Program-made: the position numbers and the translations under genes
Assembly (NCBI GenBank): GCA_030612665.1
Contig: JAUWNL010000003.1
Coordinates: 1 to 55,247, forward strand
DNA length: 55,247 bases
Reading direction: 5' to 3'
From: an archaeon
GTDB taxonomy: Archaea; Nanobdellota; Nanobdellia; Pacearchaeales; UBA284
Notes under the pieces: generated by a model
What the model saw: the letters and a program-made list of their open reading frames with translations, nothing else
Database searches by the model: none
What the model was told of the DNA's origin: nothing
Part shown: positions 16,292 to 26,353 of the stretch, in pieces
Layout of the letters: the number at the start of each line of letters is the position of its first letter
Numbering within the stretch: position 1 is the stretch's first letter

Positions 16292-18397
16292 TTATTCTTT
16301 TAAGTTAACTTTCTTTAGATTATAAGTTTTTCTTTCTTGATATTCTTCCTTTTTTCCTTTATTCCAATCATGAACAGGCCTAAGATAACCAACAACACGG
16401 CTATAGACTTCAGCAGGCTTTTTACATGTTGGACATTTATGTTTTTCTCCTTTAATATATCCGTGGTCAGGACAAATTGAGAATGTTGGAGTTAAAGTGA
16501 TATAGGGGATTTTAGAACTATTACAAATTTTTTTTACTAATAGTTTTGCATGTTTTCCTTCTATTCTTTCACCGAGAAAACTATGGAAAACTGATCCACC
16601 TGTGTATAAAGTTTGCAGTGGTTCCTGATGTTTTAGAGCAGAAAAAAGATCATTAGTATAACCAACTGGCAGGTTTGTAGAATTTGTGTAATAAGGCTCT
16701 TTTTTTCCTGCAGTTATTATTTCAGGATATGTTTTTTTATCTATTTTAGCAAGCCTATATGACGTGCCTTCTGCAGGAGTAGCCTCAAGATTATAAATAT
16801 GCCCAGTATGTTCTTGGAATTCTTTTAACCTTTCCCTCATAAAATTAAGAGTCTCAACAGCAAATTTTTGTCCTTCTTTTGTTGCAATCCCATTATTTTT
16901 TCCAAAGAGATTTAAACAAGCTTCATTCATTCCAACAAGCCCAATTGTTGAAAAATGATTGTTAAGGTTTCCAAGATATCTTTTTGTATAAGGCAGCAAC
17001 CATTTCTGTATATTCTTATCAACAACTTTTCTCTTTATCTCAAGAGAACGCATAGCAAGGTACATTAATTGTTCAAGTCTTTCATAAAATCTCTCTTTGG
17101 TTTTGCTTAAATATGCAATTCTAGGCAGGTTCATAGTGACGACCCCAACACTGCCAGTACTTTCACCAGAACCAAAAAGGCCTCCAGTAACATTTCGCAT
17201 TAATTCTTTCATATTCAATTGAAGACGACAACACATTGACCTTACATCTCCAGGATTTAAATCACTATTAATAAAATTCTGAAAATAAGGCAGGCCATAT
17301 TTAGCTGTCATTTCAAATAATTTGTCAGCTATCTCACTATCCCAATTAAAATCTTTGGTTATATTATAAGTTGGAATAGGAAAAGTAAAAACACGGCCTT
17401 TTGCGTCTCCCTCTGTCATTACTTCAATAAAAGCTTTGTTAATAACATCCATTTCATTTTGATAATCTCCATAAGTACTCTTTTGTAGTTTGCCACCGAT
17501 TGTTACATGTTGATCTTTCAAGTCATCTGGAACAGTTAGATCAAGAGTTAAATTAGAAAATGGACTTTGCCCCCCCCAACGACTTGATACATTCATATTA
17601 AAAACAAATTCTTGGATTGCCTGCTTAACTTCCTTGTAGCTAAGATTATCTGCCCTGACAAAAGGCGCAAGATAAGTATCAAAACTACTGAAAGCTTGGG
17701 CACCAGCCCATTCATTTTGGAGAGTGCCTATAAAATTAATCATTTGTCCTACTGCAGTCCTGAGGTGCTTTGGAGGAAGACATTCAACTTTCCCAGGAAC
17801 TCCGTTAAATCCTTCATGAAGAAGCTGTCGAAGACTCCAGCCAGAACAATAGCCACAAATACTTCCACTCATATCATGAATATGTATATCCCCATCAAAA
17901 TGAGCTTTGGCAATTTCAGGAGGATAAACCTGGTTCATTCCATAGTAAGCCATTACTGTTCCTGCTGCATGCCATAACAATCCAGAATAACTATATGTAG
18001 CATTAGCATTTTCATAAACACGCCAGTCTTCTTTGGCAATATAATCTCTAATAATCTGCTGAGAATCAATAAGTAATTTTCTTGTGTCTCTCAACTTTGT
18101 ATGTTCCTCACGATAAAGAATGAATGCTTTAGCTGTTTTAGCATGACCCCCTTCAATAAGAACCTTTTCAACATAATCCTGGATTTCTTCAACAGTAGGG
18201 GCTCTTTTCTTATATTTTTCCTTCAGAATTGTGGTTATTTCATCAGCAATTTGTTCAGAGGTTTTTCTATCCTGACCACCAACAGCACGAACTGCTTTCC
18301 AGATAGCATCAGTAATTTTTTCTTTATCAAATTCAACTAACCTCCCATCTCTTTTTCTTATCCTAAAAATACTTTCTTTTTCTTTCCTCTTTTTCAT
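16292..18397 (-). CDS. nrdD: Anaerobic (class III) ribonucleoside-triphosphate reductase
   Basis: About 701 residues from the chosen start MKKRKEKESIFRIRKRDGR. NrdD makes deoxynucleotides from NTPs under anaerobic conditions using a glycyl radical. An N-terminal ATP-cone (IRKRDGRLVEFDKEKI...VEEIQDYVEKVL) gives allosteric control. The thiyl cysteine lies in MCCRLQLN, the C-terminal zinc site is CPDHGY...KCPTCK, and the radical glycine is in RVVGYLRPVHDW. The longer ORF adds a membrane-like stretch of 33 residues that is probably non-coding. Its activase NrdG is nearby. No class I or II reductase is in the window. Confidence 0.95.
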   Translation of the reverse strand: MKKRKEKESIFRIRKRDGRLVEFDKEKITDAIWKAVRAVGGQDRKTSEQIADEITTILKEKYKKRAPTVEEIQDYVEKVLIEGGHAKTAKAFILYREEHTKLRDTRKLLIDSQQIIRDYIAKEDWRVYENANATYSYSGLLWHAAGTVMAYYGMNQVYPPEIAKAHFDGDIHIHDMSGSICGYCSGWSLRQLLHEGFNGVPGKVECLPPKHLRTAVGQMINFIGTLQNEWAGAQAFSSFDTYLAPFVRADNLSYKEVKQAIQEFVFNMNVSSRWGGQSPFSNLTLDLTVPDDLKDQHVTIGGKLQKSTYGDYQNEMDVINKAFIEVMTEGDAKGRVFTFPIPTYNITKDFNWDSEIADKLFEMTAKYGLPYFQNFINSDLNPGDVRSMCCRLQLNMKELMRNVTGGLFGSGESTGSVGVVTMNLPRIAYLSKTKERFYERLEQLMYLAMRSLEIKRKVVDKNIQKWLLPYTKRYLGNLNNHFSTIGLVGMNEACLNLFGKNNGIATKEGQKFAVETLNFMRERLKEFQEHTGHIYNLEATPAEGTSYRLAKIDKKTYPEIITAGKKEPYYTNSTNLPVGYTNDLFSALKHQEPLQTLYTGGSVFHSFLGERIEGKHAKLLVKKICNSSKIPYITLTPTFSICPDHGYIKGEKHKCPTCKKPAEVYSRVVGYLRPVHDWNKGKKEEYQERKTYNLKKVNLKE

Positions 18398-18673
18398 CTT
18401 CTTTCTTTTCTTCCTTTCCTTACTTCTTTTACCTCTTTTATAAATTGTAGATAATAATAAAAAACAATAATAAATAATAACAACAGTAATAATCATAATA
18501 ATTGTAATAATAATAAAGATATACTCGACGATTTAGTTTTTAAATATAGTTGTTTTATATAATAATATTCCACCTTTTGTTCACGACTTTTGAGTTAAAT
18601 CAAAACTTCTTTTTCTATTTAAAAATCTTTTGAGAAAACTTTAAAAGGTGAAAATAAACCAAATTAAACCAAA

Positions 18674-19474
<801 letters not shown>

Positions 19475-19479
19475 CTTTT

Positions 19480-22149
19480 TTACCTTTTTCTTAGTTTATT
19501 AAGTCTCTTTTCTTTTATAATTTTTACTACTTCAAAAATAATTATCCCTGAAACTGCAAGTGGAATAACAATCATCCAATCTCTTATAGTGAGGGGAACA
19601 ACTCCAAATAAGGTTCCAAGAGGAGAATAAATAAGGATTATCTGGAGCATAATAGCAATAATAACCGCTCCTGTAAGATATTTATTTGAAAAAATTCCTA
19701 TTTTATGCAATGGTTTATTTGAACGGCAAGTAAATATAAAGAACATCTCAAAAATAATTCCTGTTGTTAATACGAGGGTCCTTATTTTTTCTATATTATA
19801 AGCAGATTGTAATCCTAAATGAAAGATGACAAGTTCTGCAATAAAAGCAAGTAATGCAGCAAACACCAAGAACAGAGTTATCCCCTGAAGCATTGATTTC
19901 TCTTTAATAGGTTTTTTATTCAAAACACTCTCCCCTTTTTCCACACTTAAAGCAAGAGCAGGGAGACTATCAGTCACTAGATTAGTCCATAAAATCTGCA
20001 GAGGTAATAAAGGCAAAGGTAGTCTCATGATAATAGAATAAAGAACAATCATCAATTCAGAAAAATTAACTCCAAGAAGAAACTTTGTTGATTTTTTTAT
20101 ATTATCATAAACAATTCTTCCTTCCTTGACACCTTTCACAATTGAAGCAAAATTATCATCAATAAGAATAATATTTGAAGTTTCTCTTGCAACATCACTT
20201 CCACGGATTCCCATTGCAATCCCTATGTCTGCTGCTTTGAGAGCAGGAGCATCATTTACTCCATCACCAGTCACAGCAACTATCTCTTTTTTTTCTTTCA
20301 AGATATTTATTATTCTTAATTTATGTTCTGGGCTAATTCTTGCAAAGATTGTAATATCATCAATCCTTGATTTAAGTTCAGAATCACTCATTCTTTCGAG
20401 CTCATCAACGTTAATTGCCTCCCCCATCAAACCAATTTTATTAGCTACAGCTTTAGCAGTCAACAATGAATCTCCAGTAATTATTTTTATTACTATGCCA
20501 GCATTTTCAGCTGCTTTAATAGCCCCCCTGACTTCTGGTCTTGGAGGATCCATCATTCCTTCAAACCCTATGAAAACCAGGTTTTGTTCAGCATCTTTTT
20601 GTTTAATCTTGCTTGCTTTCATGTTTAATTCTTTAAATGCAAATCCAAGAACTCGCAATCCAGAAGAAGCCATCTCTTCATAAACATGAATAATCTCTTT
20701 TTTTCTTGCTTGAGTTAATTGTTGAATCTTACCAAAAACAATTTCCTTAGAACATCTTTCAATCAACACGTCTGGAGCACCTTTAACATAACTTATTATT
20801 TTTCCATCTTGTTGCCTGCGTCTTATAATTGACATTAATTTTCTTGAAGAACTAAATGCGAATTCTTTAATTCTTAATTCTTCTGCAGTTAATTCTCTTT
20901 TATCAAATCCATAATCTAATGCTGCCCTAAGAAGAGCTTTTTCTGTTGGATCTCCAAAAAATATTTTTTTATCATCAATTTCTTCAATCCTCGCATTATT
21001 ACAAAGACAATTTGTTTTAAACAAAATCTCAAGGCTTTTTTCTTTATCTCTTTCTTTATCTTTCTCTCTCTTCACTTTTTCTAATTCAATCAATTTATTA
21101 TCATAAAATAAATCTGTAACTGTCATCTTTTCACTTGTTATAGTTCCTGTTTTATCACTACAAATCACAGTAACTCTACCAAGAGTTTCAGCAGAAGGAA
21201 GTGTTCTAATCAAACTTTTTTGTTTAAACATTCTTTGAACAGCTATTGCCAAACAAATAGTGATTACTGCTGGAAGACCTTCTGGAACAGCAGCAACAGC
21301 AAGACTTATTGAAGTCAATAAAACATCAAATTTATCCATTCCAAGGAAGAATCCAATTAATCCAATTAATACTGAAATAAAAATAATAAATAATCCAACT
21401 TTTTTTGCAAAGCTGTCTATTCTTTTTTGCAAAGGGGTTTTTTCCTGCTTAACTTTTTGCACCATAAAAGCAATTTTTCCAAATTCAGTATTCATTCCTG
21501 TAGAGAAGACAACAGCCTTAGCAGAACCCAACACAATACTTGTTCCAGAATAAACAATATTCTCTCTATCAACGAGAGGAACATCAATCTGCATTTTTTT
21601 TGTGAATTTTACTGCTGCTACACTTTCTCCAGTTAATATGGCTTCATTGACTTGTAATCCCTGGACTTCAATGAGCCTTGCATCAGCAACTATCTTATCT
21701 CCTTCTTGCAAAATAAGAATGTCCCCAGGAACAACTTCAGATGCATGAATTTCATAAAATACATTATTACGTAGAATTTTGGCTTTAGGAACCAACATTT
21801 TTCTTAATTCCCTAATTGAATTTTCTGCTTTATAATTTTGAAAAAAACCTATAGAAGCATTTACAATAACAATAGCCATAATTACATAGAAATCTATCCA
21901 GTGATTAAGTAATGCAGAAATTCCCGCAGCAATCACCAATAAAAAAATAAAAAAAGAATTAAATTGAGAAAGAAGAATCAACAAGGGCCTTATTCTCCCT
22001 TTTCTTTTTATCTCGTTTTTACCAAATCTCTCTAATCTTAATTTAGCTTCTTTATTCCCTAATCCTTTCTTGTTGCTTTTTAATTCTTTAATAACAGCAT
22101 CACAAGAAAGCGCATGCCAAGCTATCCCACCTTCAACCTCTTTTTCCAT
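19480..22149 (-). CDS. P-type cation ATPase, Ca2+-type (P2A-like)
   Basis: An 889-residue membrane pump. Actuator motif LTGES (172-176), TM4 motif PEGLPA (289-294), phosphorylation site DKTGT (Asp332), nucleotide-domain KGAPD and hinge GDGVNDAPAL are all intact. The late membrane segment LWTNLVTDSLPALAL resembles Ca2+-ATPases of the SERCA/PMR1 class, and TM4 PEGL also fits Ca2+. About ten membrane helices are expected. It would export Ca2+ (or Mn2+) with ATP. It is divergent from lgt by 33 bases, and the GGDEF gene follows within 5 bases. Ion choice is inferred from family motifs. Confidence 0.9.
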   Translation of the reverse strand: MEKEVEGGIAWHALSCDAVIKELKSNKKGLGNKEAKLRLERFGKNEIKRKGRIRPLLILLSQFNSFFIFLLVIAAGISALLNHWIDFYVIMAIVIVNASIGFFQNYKAENSIRELRKMLVPKAKILRNNVFYEIHASEVVPGDILILQEGDKIVADARLIEVQGLQVNEAILTGESVAAVKFTKKMQIDVPLVDRENIVYSGTSIVLGSAKAVVFSTGMNTEFGKIAFMVQKVKQEKTPLQKRIDSFAKKVGLFIIFISVLIGLIGFFLGMDKFDVLLTSISLAVAAVPEGLPAVITICLAIAVQRMFKQKSLIRTLPSAETLGRVTVICSDKTGTITSEKMTVTDLFYDNKLIELEKVKREKDKERDKEKSLEILFKTNCLCNNARIEEIDDKKIFFGDPTEKALLRAALDYGFDKRELTAEELRIKEFAFSSSRKLMSIIRRRQQDGKIISYVKGAPDVLIERCSKEIVFGKIQQLTQARKKEIIHVYEEMASSGLRVLGFAFKELNMKASKIKQKDAEQNLVFIGFEGMMDPPRPEVRGAIKAAENAGIVIKIITGDSLLTAKAVANKIGLMGEAINVDELERMSDSELKSRIDDITIFARISPEHKLRIINILKEKKEIVAVTGDGVNDAPALKAADIGIAMGIRGSDVARETSNIILIDDNFASIVKGVKEGRIVYDNIKKSTKFLLGVNFSELMIVLYSIIMRLPLPLLPLQILWTNLVTDSLPALALSVEKGESVLNKKPIKEKSMLQGITLFLVFAALLAFIAELVIFHLGLQSAYNIEKIRTLVLTTGIIFEMFFIFTCRSNKPLHKIGIFSNKYLTGAVIIAIMLQIILIYSPLGTLFGVVPLTIRDWMIVIPLAVSGIIIFEVVKIIKEKRLNKLRKR

Positions 22150-22182
22150 AAATCATTTAAACTATTATTGATTATAAACTTT

Positions 22183-23034
22183 ATGATAAATTTCACCAAC
22201 ATCAACATTCTTTTTGAAATAGGGTCATTTAAAGTTCATGCTTGGGGGTTAATGTTTGTCATAGCCTTTATTATTTCCTTTTTATTAATTCTAAGAGAAG
22301 CTAAAAAACAAAAAATTGATTCTAGACATATCTATAATATTGGATTATACATTTTACTTGGATCATTGATTGGTGCAAGACTTTTTTATGTCATAGAACA
22401 CTTGCCTTTCTTTTTACAAGATCCCCTCAAAATTCTTTTAGTCTGGCAAGGTGGCTTGACAAGTTATGGTTCTCTACTTGCAATTTTTTTCGTTTGGTTA
22501 TACATAAGGAAACAAAAAGATCTCAGTTTTTCAAAAATCCTTGACATAATGGCTCCATATATTGTTCTTGCATTTGCAATAACAAGAATTGGTTGTTTCC
22601 TTCGAGGATGTTGCGGAGGTATTGCAACAGACTTGCCATGGGCAGTTAATGGAAAACATCCAACACAACTCTATGAATCAATCTACAGCATGATTATTGT
22701 TTTCATTCTTCTAAGACTCAAAAAAATAAAAAAAGCAGGAAAGAAAACAAGATTCAAAATTCTTCTCAATAAAAAAGGCGCAATGTTTTTATATTTCCTC
22801 GGCATGTATTCTTTCTTCAGATTCTTCAATGACTTTCTCCGTGTTTATGAAACATTCTTTTTTGGTTTTGCATTAAGCCAGTGGATAGCTCTTGGAATCT
22901 TTGTTTCTTCTATGGTTTTGCTTATAAAAACTCGCTCTAGTTTTGCTATTTGGAAAATTAAGGATTCAGTAAAATTTGTAAAAAAAATTAGAGCTGAGAG
23001 TGAAAAAAGACTTTTAAGACGGAAAATAGAATAA
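22183..23034 (+). CDS. lgt: Prolipoprotein diacylglyceryl transferase (Lgt)
   Basis: A 283-residue protein with about seven membrane helices. Lgt adds diacylglycerol to the lipobox cysteine of exported lipoproteins. Family marks are ARLFYVIEH, GGLTSYGSLLA, ITRIGCFLRGCCGG and KHPTQLYESIY. The GCF/GCC version belongs to a subgroup known in bacteria, and Tyr replaces the usual His in the GG(M/L) loop. I start at MINFTNINILF because the longer ORF runs through the ATPase start. In archaea Lgt is uncommon. Lipobox proteins in this window (28228, 41603) could be its substrates. No lspA is seen here. Confidence 0.87.
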   Translation: MINFTNINILFEIGSFKVHAWGLMFVIAFIISFLLILREAKKQKIDSRHIYNIGLYILLGSLIGARLFYVIEHLPFFLQDPLKILLVWQGGLTSYGSLLAIFFVWLYIRKQKDLSFSKILDIMAPYIVLAFAITRIGCFLRGCCGGIATDLPWAVNGKHPTQLYESIYSMIIVFILLRLKKIKKAGKKTRFKILLNKKGAMFLYFLGMYSFFRFFNDFLRVYETFFFGFALSQWIALGIFVSSMVLLIKTRSSFAIWKIKDSVKFVKKIRAESEKRLLRRKIE

Positions 23035-23100
23035 GAGACATAAGTATATTTATTGGTAATTTATATGGAATAGTTAAGCCAGCTCACCCCAAAAAATAAT

Positions 23101-23892
23101 TTATTTCAAAATAGTGCTTTTTCTTACATGGCTTTTGTTATTAACTCTTAATACAGAAAAATAGTGTCCGTTATGTTCTGGTTCAAATTTATAATTATAA
23201 TCTCCAGGAGATTGGTTTTCATCAACAATTTCTCCTACTTTAACTCCAAGAAGACTATAAATAGAAAGATTAACTTGCGCATTACTTTTCAATGTGTAAT
23301 CTAATTCAATTTTTTTTGAAGGATTAACACCTGTTTTAAAATTATAAAGTATTTTTTCAAGACCTTTTTTTTCTTCAGTTCCTACACTTGTAGATATTTT
23401 AGCATAAAGATAATCTGCTTTCCACAAACTATCTACATTACCTGTAGCTAATGATTTTATTTGTGTTTCAAGACCAAATATATCTTGCCACGTCCAAGAT
23501 TTTTGTCCTGTTATATCATATTCAATAATATTTGGTACTGAATCTCCTAAAAATGATTTTTCTATACCTTGCCATGGAGGTGTTCCATCAATATAACCTT
23601 TCATTAAAAGAGAATCATCAACAAATCCAGAGATATTATTTAGAGCACAAATCCTTACATTCGTAATAATCTGGTTAGTTGTTTCAGCAGGAGTAGGATC
23701 TCTTAGAGAAACTCTCAGTTCTTTATTATCTTTGTCACAAAAAGAATATTGGCTGTCAGCAACAAATGTATTTTCTGGATTTATCCATTTATTTCCAGGA
23801 TTCGAAGTTACTCCGTCAGCTGGCAATTCTAATAATAATGGTTTAGCAAGACTAGCTAAAAAGAATAATGTAACAGCAAGTTTTTTAAACAT
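23101..23892 (-). CDS. Secreted protein with C-terminal FlgD/T9SS-like sorting-type domain
   Basis: A 263-residue exported protein with an N-terminal signal (MFKKLAVTLFFLASLAKPLLL). The last 75 residues follow the pattern of the bacterial FlgD-Ig or type A sorting domain: PSKKIELDYTL, then VNLSIYSLLGVKVGEI, SPGDYNYKFEPEHNGHYFSV and RKSTILK. Such domains end Bacteroidota and candidate-phylum surface proteins. The middle region is unrecognised, with DNA coding features similar to its neighbours. In an archaeon this suggests gene transfer. It is a single gene, convergent with lgt. Confidence 0.65.
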   Translation of the reverse strand: MFKKLAVTLFFLASLAKPLLLELPADGVTSNPGNKWINPENTFVADSQYSFCDKDNKELRVSLRDPTPAETTNQIITNVRICALNNISGFVDDSLLMKGYIDGTPPWQGIEKSFLGDSVPNIIEYDITGQKSWTWQDIFGLETQIKSLATGNVDSLWKADYLYAKISTSVGTEEKKGLEKILYNFKTGVNPSKKIELDYTLKSNAQVNLSIYSLLGVKVGEIVDENQSPGDYNYKFEPEHNGHYFSVLRVNNKSHVRKSTILK

Positions 23893-23930
23893 TTTACTTA
23901 AATTTTAAACCTCTGATGGATTTATAAAGT

Positions 23931-25148
23931 TTATGCAAGTTCACCCCAACCAATAAGTCTCCAATGTCCATTATAATTTCTAGCTATACCAAATCTGTCT
24001 TCTAAGAAAGGAACAATCGGGATCTTCAGAAAAAGTTCAGTAACTTTCTCGCGTGCAGATGTGACTTGCCCGACACTAATAGAAGTATTTACACTTAACA
24101 TTAAAGTTTCATTGCTCTTAATCTTTTCAACAGCTAATTTTTCTTTTGTACCAACAATTTCCTTGAATAAATTAACTTTAAGTTTAATCTTATTAGTTAT
24201 TTCAGGAAGGGTTCCACCAAGAGAAGCGACACAACCAGATAATGAATCAGCTTTAGTCAGCAAAGGGTCAAGACTTGTTTGAATAGCAAGGCTTCCAGAA
24301 GGTAAAGCCTCATCAAGATTGTTTTTCCCTGAACGCAAGGCAATAATTTTTGTCTTGATTGTTTCATATTCTGTTTTATTCTGTTTTTTCAGAGATTTCC
24401 CAGGTTTAATTTCAATCTCTTGTCCAACAACAAGCTTTCCTTTCTTGAGAGTTCCACCAAGAATTCCTCCCCTAAGCTGTTCAGGTTTTGTTCCAGGTTT
24501 GTTAACATCAAAACTTCTAGCCACAAGGAATAAAGGCTTGCTCTTGACATCTCTTTCAGGCACCTCAAGTTCATTAATAACTTCAAGAATAGCAGAAATA
24601 TTAACTGCTTGCTGTCCACAAACAGGAATTATCTCAGCATTTTTAGCAATAGTTCCTTTGATAAATTCCTTAATCTTCTTATACTGTGCGAGTGCTTGTT
24701 CTTTAGTAACAAGATCAAGTTTATTTTGAATAATAATAATTTGTTTTATCTCCTTACTTTCCAAGGCTAGCAGATGTTCTTTGGTTTGTGGTTGTGGAAA
24801 ATCCTCATTAGCTGCAATAACCAACATGGCAGCATCAATTATAGCAGCTCCTCCGAGCATTGTTGCCATCAACATCTCATGTCCAGGAGCATCAATGAAA
24901 CTAATATATCTCACCTCTTCAGTCTTACCACCACATTCACATTCTTCTTTGATTGTATACATCCCACATTTTTCACACTTCCTAATAACTGCATCAGCAT
25001 ACCCCAACTTGATTGTAATTCCTCTTTTCAGCTCTTCAGAATGTTTATCACTCCAAACTCCAGTCAGTTGATAGAGTAAAGTTGTCTTGCCATGATCTAT
25101 ATGTCCTACAAGACCAATATTCAATACAGGTTGTTTTGTTATCATCAA
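23931..25148 (-). CDS. eif2g: Translation initiation factor aIF2 subunit gamma
   Basis: A 405-residue GTPase that carries initiator Met-tRNA to the small ribosomal subunit. G1 is GHIDHGKTT, G3 is DAPGHE and G4 is NKLD. The Cys4 zinc knuckle (CEKCGMYTIKEECECGG) sits in the G domain as usual for aIF2-gamma. Two beta-barrel domains complete it. The start is either of the first two Met codons. Neighbouring genes S6e and aIF5B on the same strand form a translation cluster common in archaea. Confidence 0.96.
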   Translation of the reverse strand: MMITKQPVLNIGLVGHIDHGKTTLLYQLTGVWSDKHSEELKRGITIKLGYADAVIRKCEKCGMYTIKEECECGGKTEEVRYISFIDAPGHEMLMATMLGGAAIIDAAMLVIAANEDFPQPQTKEHLLALESKEIKQIIIIQNKLDLVTKEQALAQYKKIKEFIKGTIAKNAEIIPVCGQQAVNISAILEVINELEVPERDVKSKPLFLVARSFDVNKPGTKPEQLRGGILGGTLKKGKLVVGQEIEIKPGKSLKKQNKTEYETIKTKIIALRSGKNNLDEALPSGSLAIQTSLDPLLTKADSLSGCVASLGGTLPEITNKIKLKVNLFKEIVGTKEKLAVEKIKSNETLMLSVNTSISVGQVTSAREKVTELFLKIPIVPFLEDRFGIARNYNGHWRLIGWGELA

Positions 25149-25205
25149 AACAGAAAAGAAAACACTCTTTTAAATATTTCTCAATCTAACTTAATTTAAT
25201 TTTCC

Positions 25206-25388
25206 CTATTCACATGCATGTATACGCATCCCTTGAAGTGAGAATTTCTTTCTTTCATTTATCTTATTTTCATCACAAATTAATTTTTCTAAGTTTTCAT
25301 TTCCATAAACTTCAAAATTATCTTCATAACTATCCCCATACATCTCTACATATATCTTTAGAAGAGTATATATTCCTTTTACTGGCAT
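25206..25388 (-). CDS. Small hypothetical protein (60 aa)
   Basis: A 60-residue acidic ORF between S6e and aIF2-gamma on their strand. It begins MPVKGIYTLLKIYVEMYGDS and is followed by Glu/Asn-rich sequence (YEDNFEVYGNENLEK) and a basic tail. A TATA-like TATATTTAAAG-type stretch lies upstream of the start. No family is recognised. The plus-strand ORF at 25214-25405 is its shadow. It may be a genuine small gene because it has better residue balance than the shadow. Confidence 0.42.
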   Translation of the reverse strand: MPVKGIYTLLKIYVEMYGDSYEDNFEVYGNENLEKLICDENKINERKKFSLQGMRIHACE

Positions 25389-25549
25389 TTTATTTTCTTA
25401 GTTAAATCTTTAGTAGATGTCTTTTTTAGAGAAAGATTATATTTAAAGATTTATAGTAATAGAAATATATTCTTATAATATATACAAAAAAGAATAATAA
25501 TAAAAAATAAAATAAATGAAGATAATAATAAAAATAAAATAAAAAAAGT

Positions 25550-26074
25550 TTATTTCCCTTCTTCAGTTGATTTTTCGTCTCCTTTTTCTGCTGGTTCTTC
25601 TTTTTTCTCTTTAGCAGGTTCCTCTTCTTTTGTTTCTTTCTCTTTAGTTTCTTCTTCAGTTTTCTCTTCAGGTTTTTCTTCCTTACCAAAAACTTCTTCA
25701 AGAGGCTTAGTTCCTTGTTTAATCACAGATAAATTTATTTGAATAATACCTTCATCAATTGTGTTAGCATGAACACTCTTTCTAAGTTTGAGCCCTTTAA
25801 CAGGCTTTCTCAACTTTTTCTTTTTTTTCACCTTTCTCAATCCCTTGCCTCTAGTCAAAAGCACTCGTTTCAAGCCCATGCCTTCAACATCAGCAAGAGC
25901 AGGAAAACCTTGCTTGTCACTTGCGCCAGTGATCTTAAATTCATAACCATCCAGCCTAGAATCAAAATCTTTTCCAGCAACACTCTCTCCAACCTTCTTT
26001 CCATTAAAGACAGGAGCTTCTATCTCAAGCTTGTGTGTCTTTCCTTTCTGCGATATATTTAATTTAAATACCAT
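25550..26074 (-). CDS. rps6e: Ribosomal protein S6e with acidic-basic tail
   Basis: A 174-residue small-subunit protein. The first 125 residues are a normal S6e: MVFKLNISQKGKTHKLEIEA, GYEFKITGASDKQGFP and RVLLTRGKGLRKVKKKKKLR. The remaining 45 residues are a Glu/Lys repeat tail (KEEKPEEKTEEETKEKETKE). Archaeal S6e usually ends near residue 125, so the extension is unusual; it may bind ribosome or other factors, or be disordered only. It follows the aIF5B gene and an unknown small gene on the same strand. Confidence 0.95.
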   Translation of the reverse strand: MVFKLNISQKGKTHKLEIEAPVFNGKKVGESVAGKDFDSRLDGYEFKITGASDKQGFPALADVEGMGLKRVLLTRGKGLRKVKKKKKLRKPVKGLKLRKSVHANTIDEGIIQINLSVIKQGTKPLEEVFGKEEKPEEKTEEETKEKETKEEEPAKEKKEEPAEKGDEKSTEEGK

Positions 26075-26090
26075 CTTAATATTTTATCTT

Positions 26091-26351
26091 TCAAATTTCA
26101 CTTACTAAAGGAACTTCTAAATTATTTACGTTTATTATCCCCTCCAAGTTTTTTAAAAATTCTGTTACTCTTCTTTTTAAAAAAAAACCATTCCTGAAAG
26201 AAGGTTTTTTTATAATTTTTTTAATTTCTGATGAATGTGGCTCAAAAGTAAACTGGTCATTTGGTAACTCATTTATGCGCCCATATCTTTCTAATATCTT
26301 TAGTATCATTGTTCTATAATGTGAATCAGTTGTTGTGATTAGATATTCCAT
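26091..26351 (-). CDS. Small hypothetical protein next to aIF5B
   Basis: An 86-residue protein starting MEYLITTTDSHYRTMILKIL, the better of two starts because the longer one overlaps the aIF5B stop. It is mixed alpha/beta with a basic middle (FFLKRRVTEFLKNLEG). No known family is recognised. It begins right at the aIF5B stop and is followed by S6e 17 bases later, so it is likely transcribed with these translation genes, which suggests a ribosome-related role by position only. Confidence 0.5.
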   Translation of the reverse strand: MEYLITTTDSHYRTMILKILERYGRINELPNDQFTFEPHSSEIKKIIKKPSFRNGFFLKRRVTEFLKNLEGIINVNNLEVPLVSEI

Positions 26352-26353
26352 TT

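Noticed and set aside
18398-18496. Long N-terminus of the NrdD ORF with a membrane-like stretch
   Set aside because: NrdD is cytoplasmic; the extra codons are AT-rich upstream sequence and MKKRKEKESIF gives the expected start of the ATP-cone.
22114-22182. Upstream part of the Lgt ORF
   Set aside because: Overlaps the ATPase start codon and adds a non-family leader; ATG at 22183 gives a normal Lgt N-terminus.
25426-25701. Lys-rich minus-strand ORF
   Set aside because: Out-of-frame shadow of the S6e tail; the repetitive codons keep another frame open.
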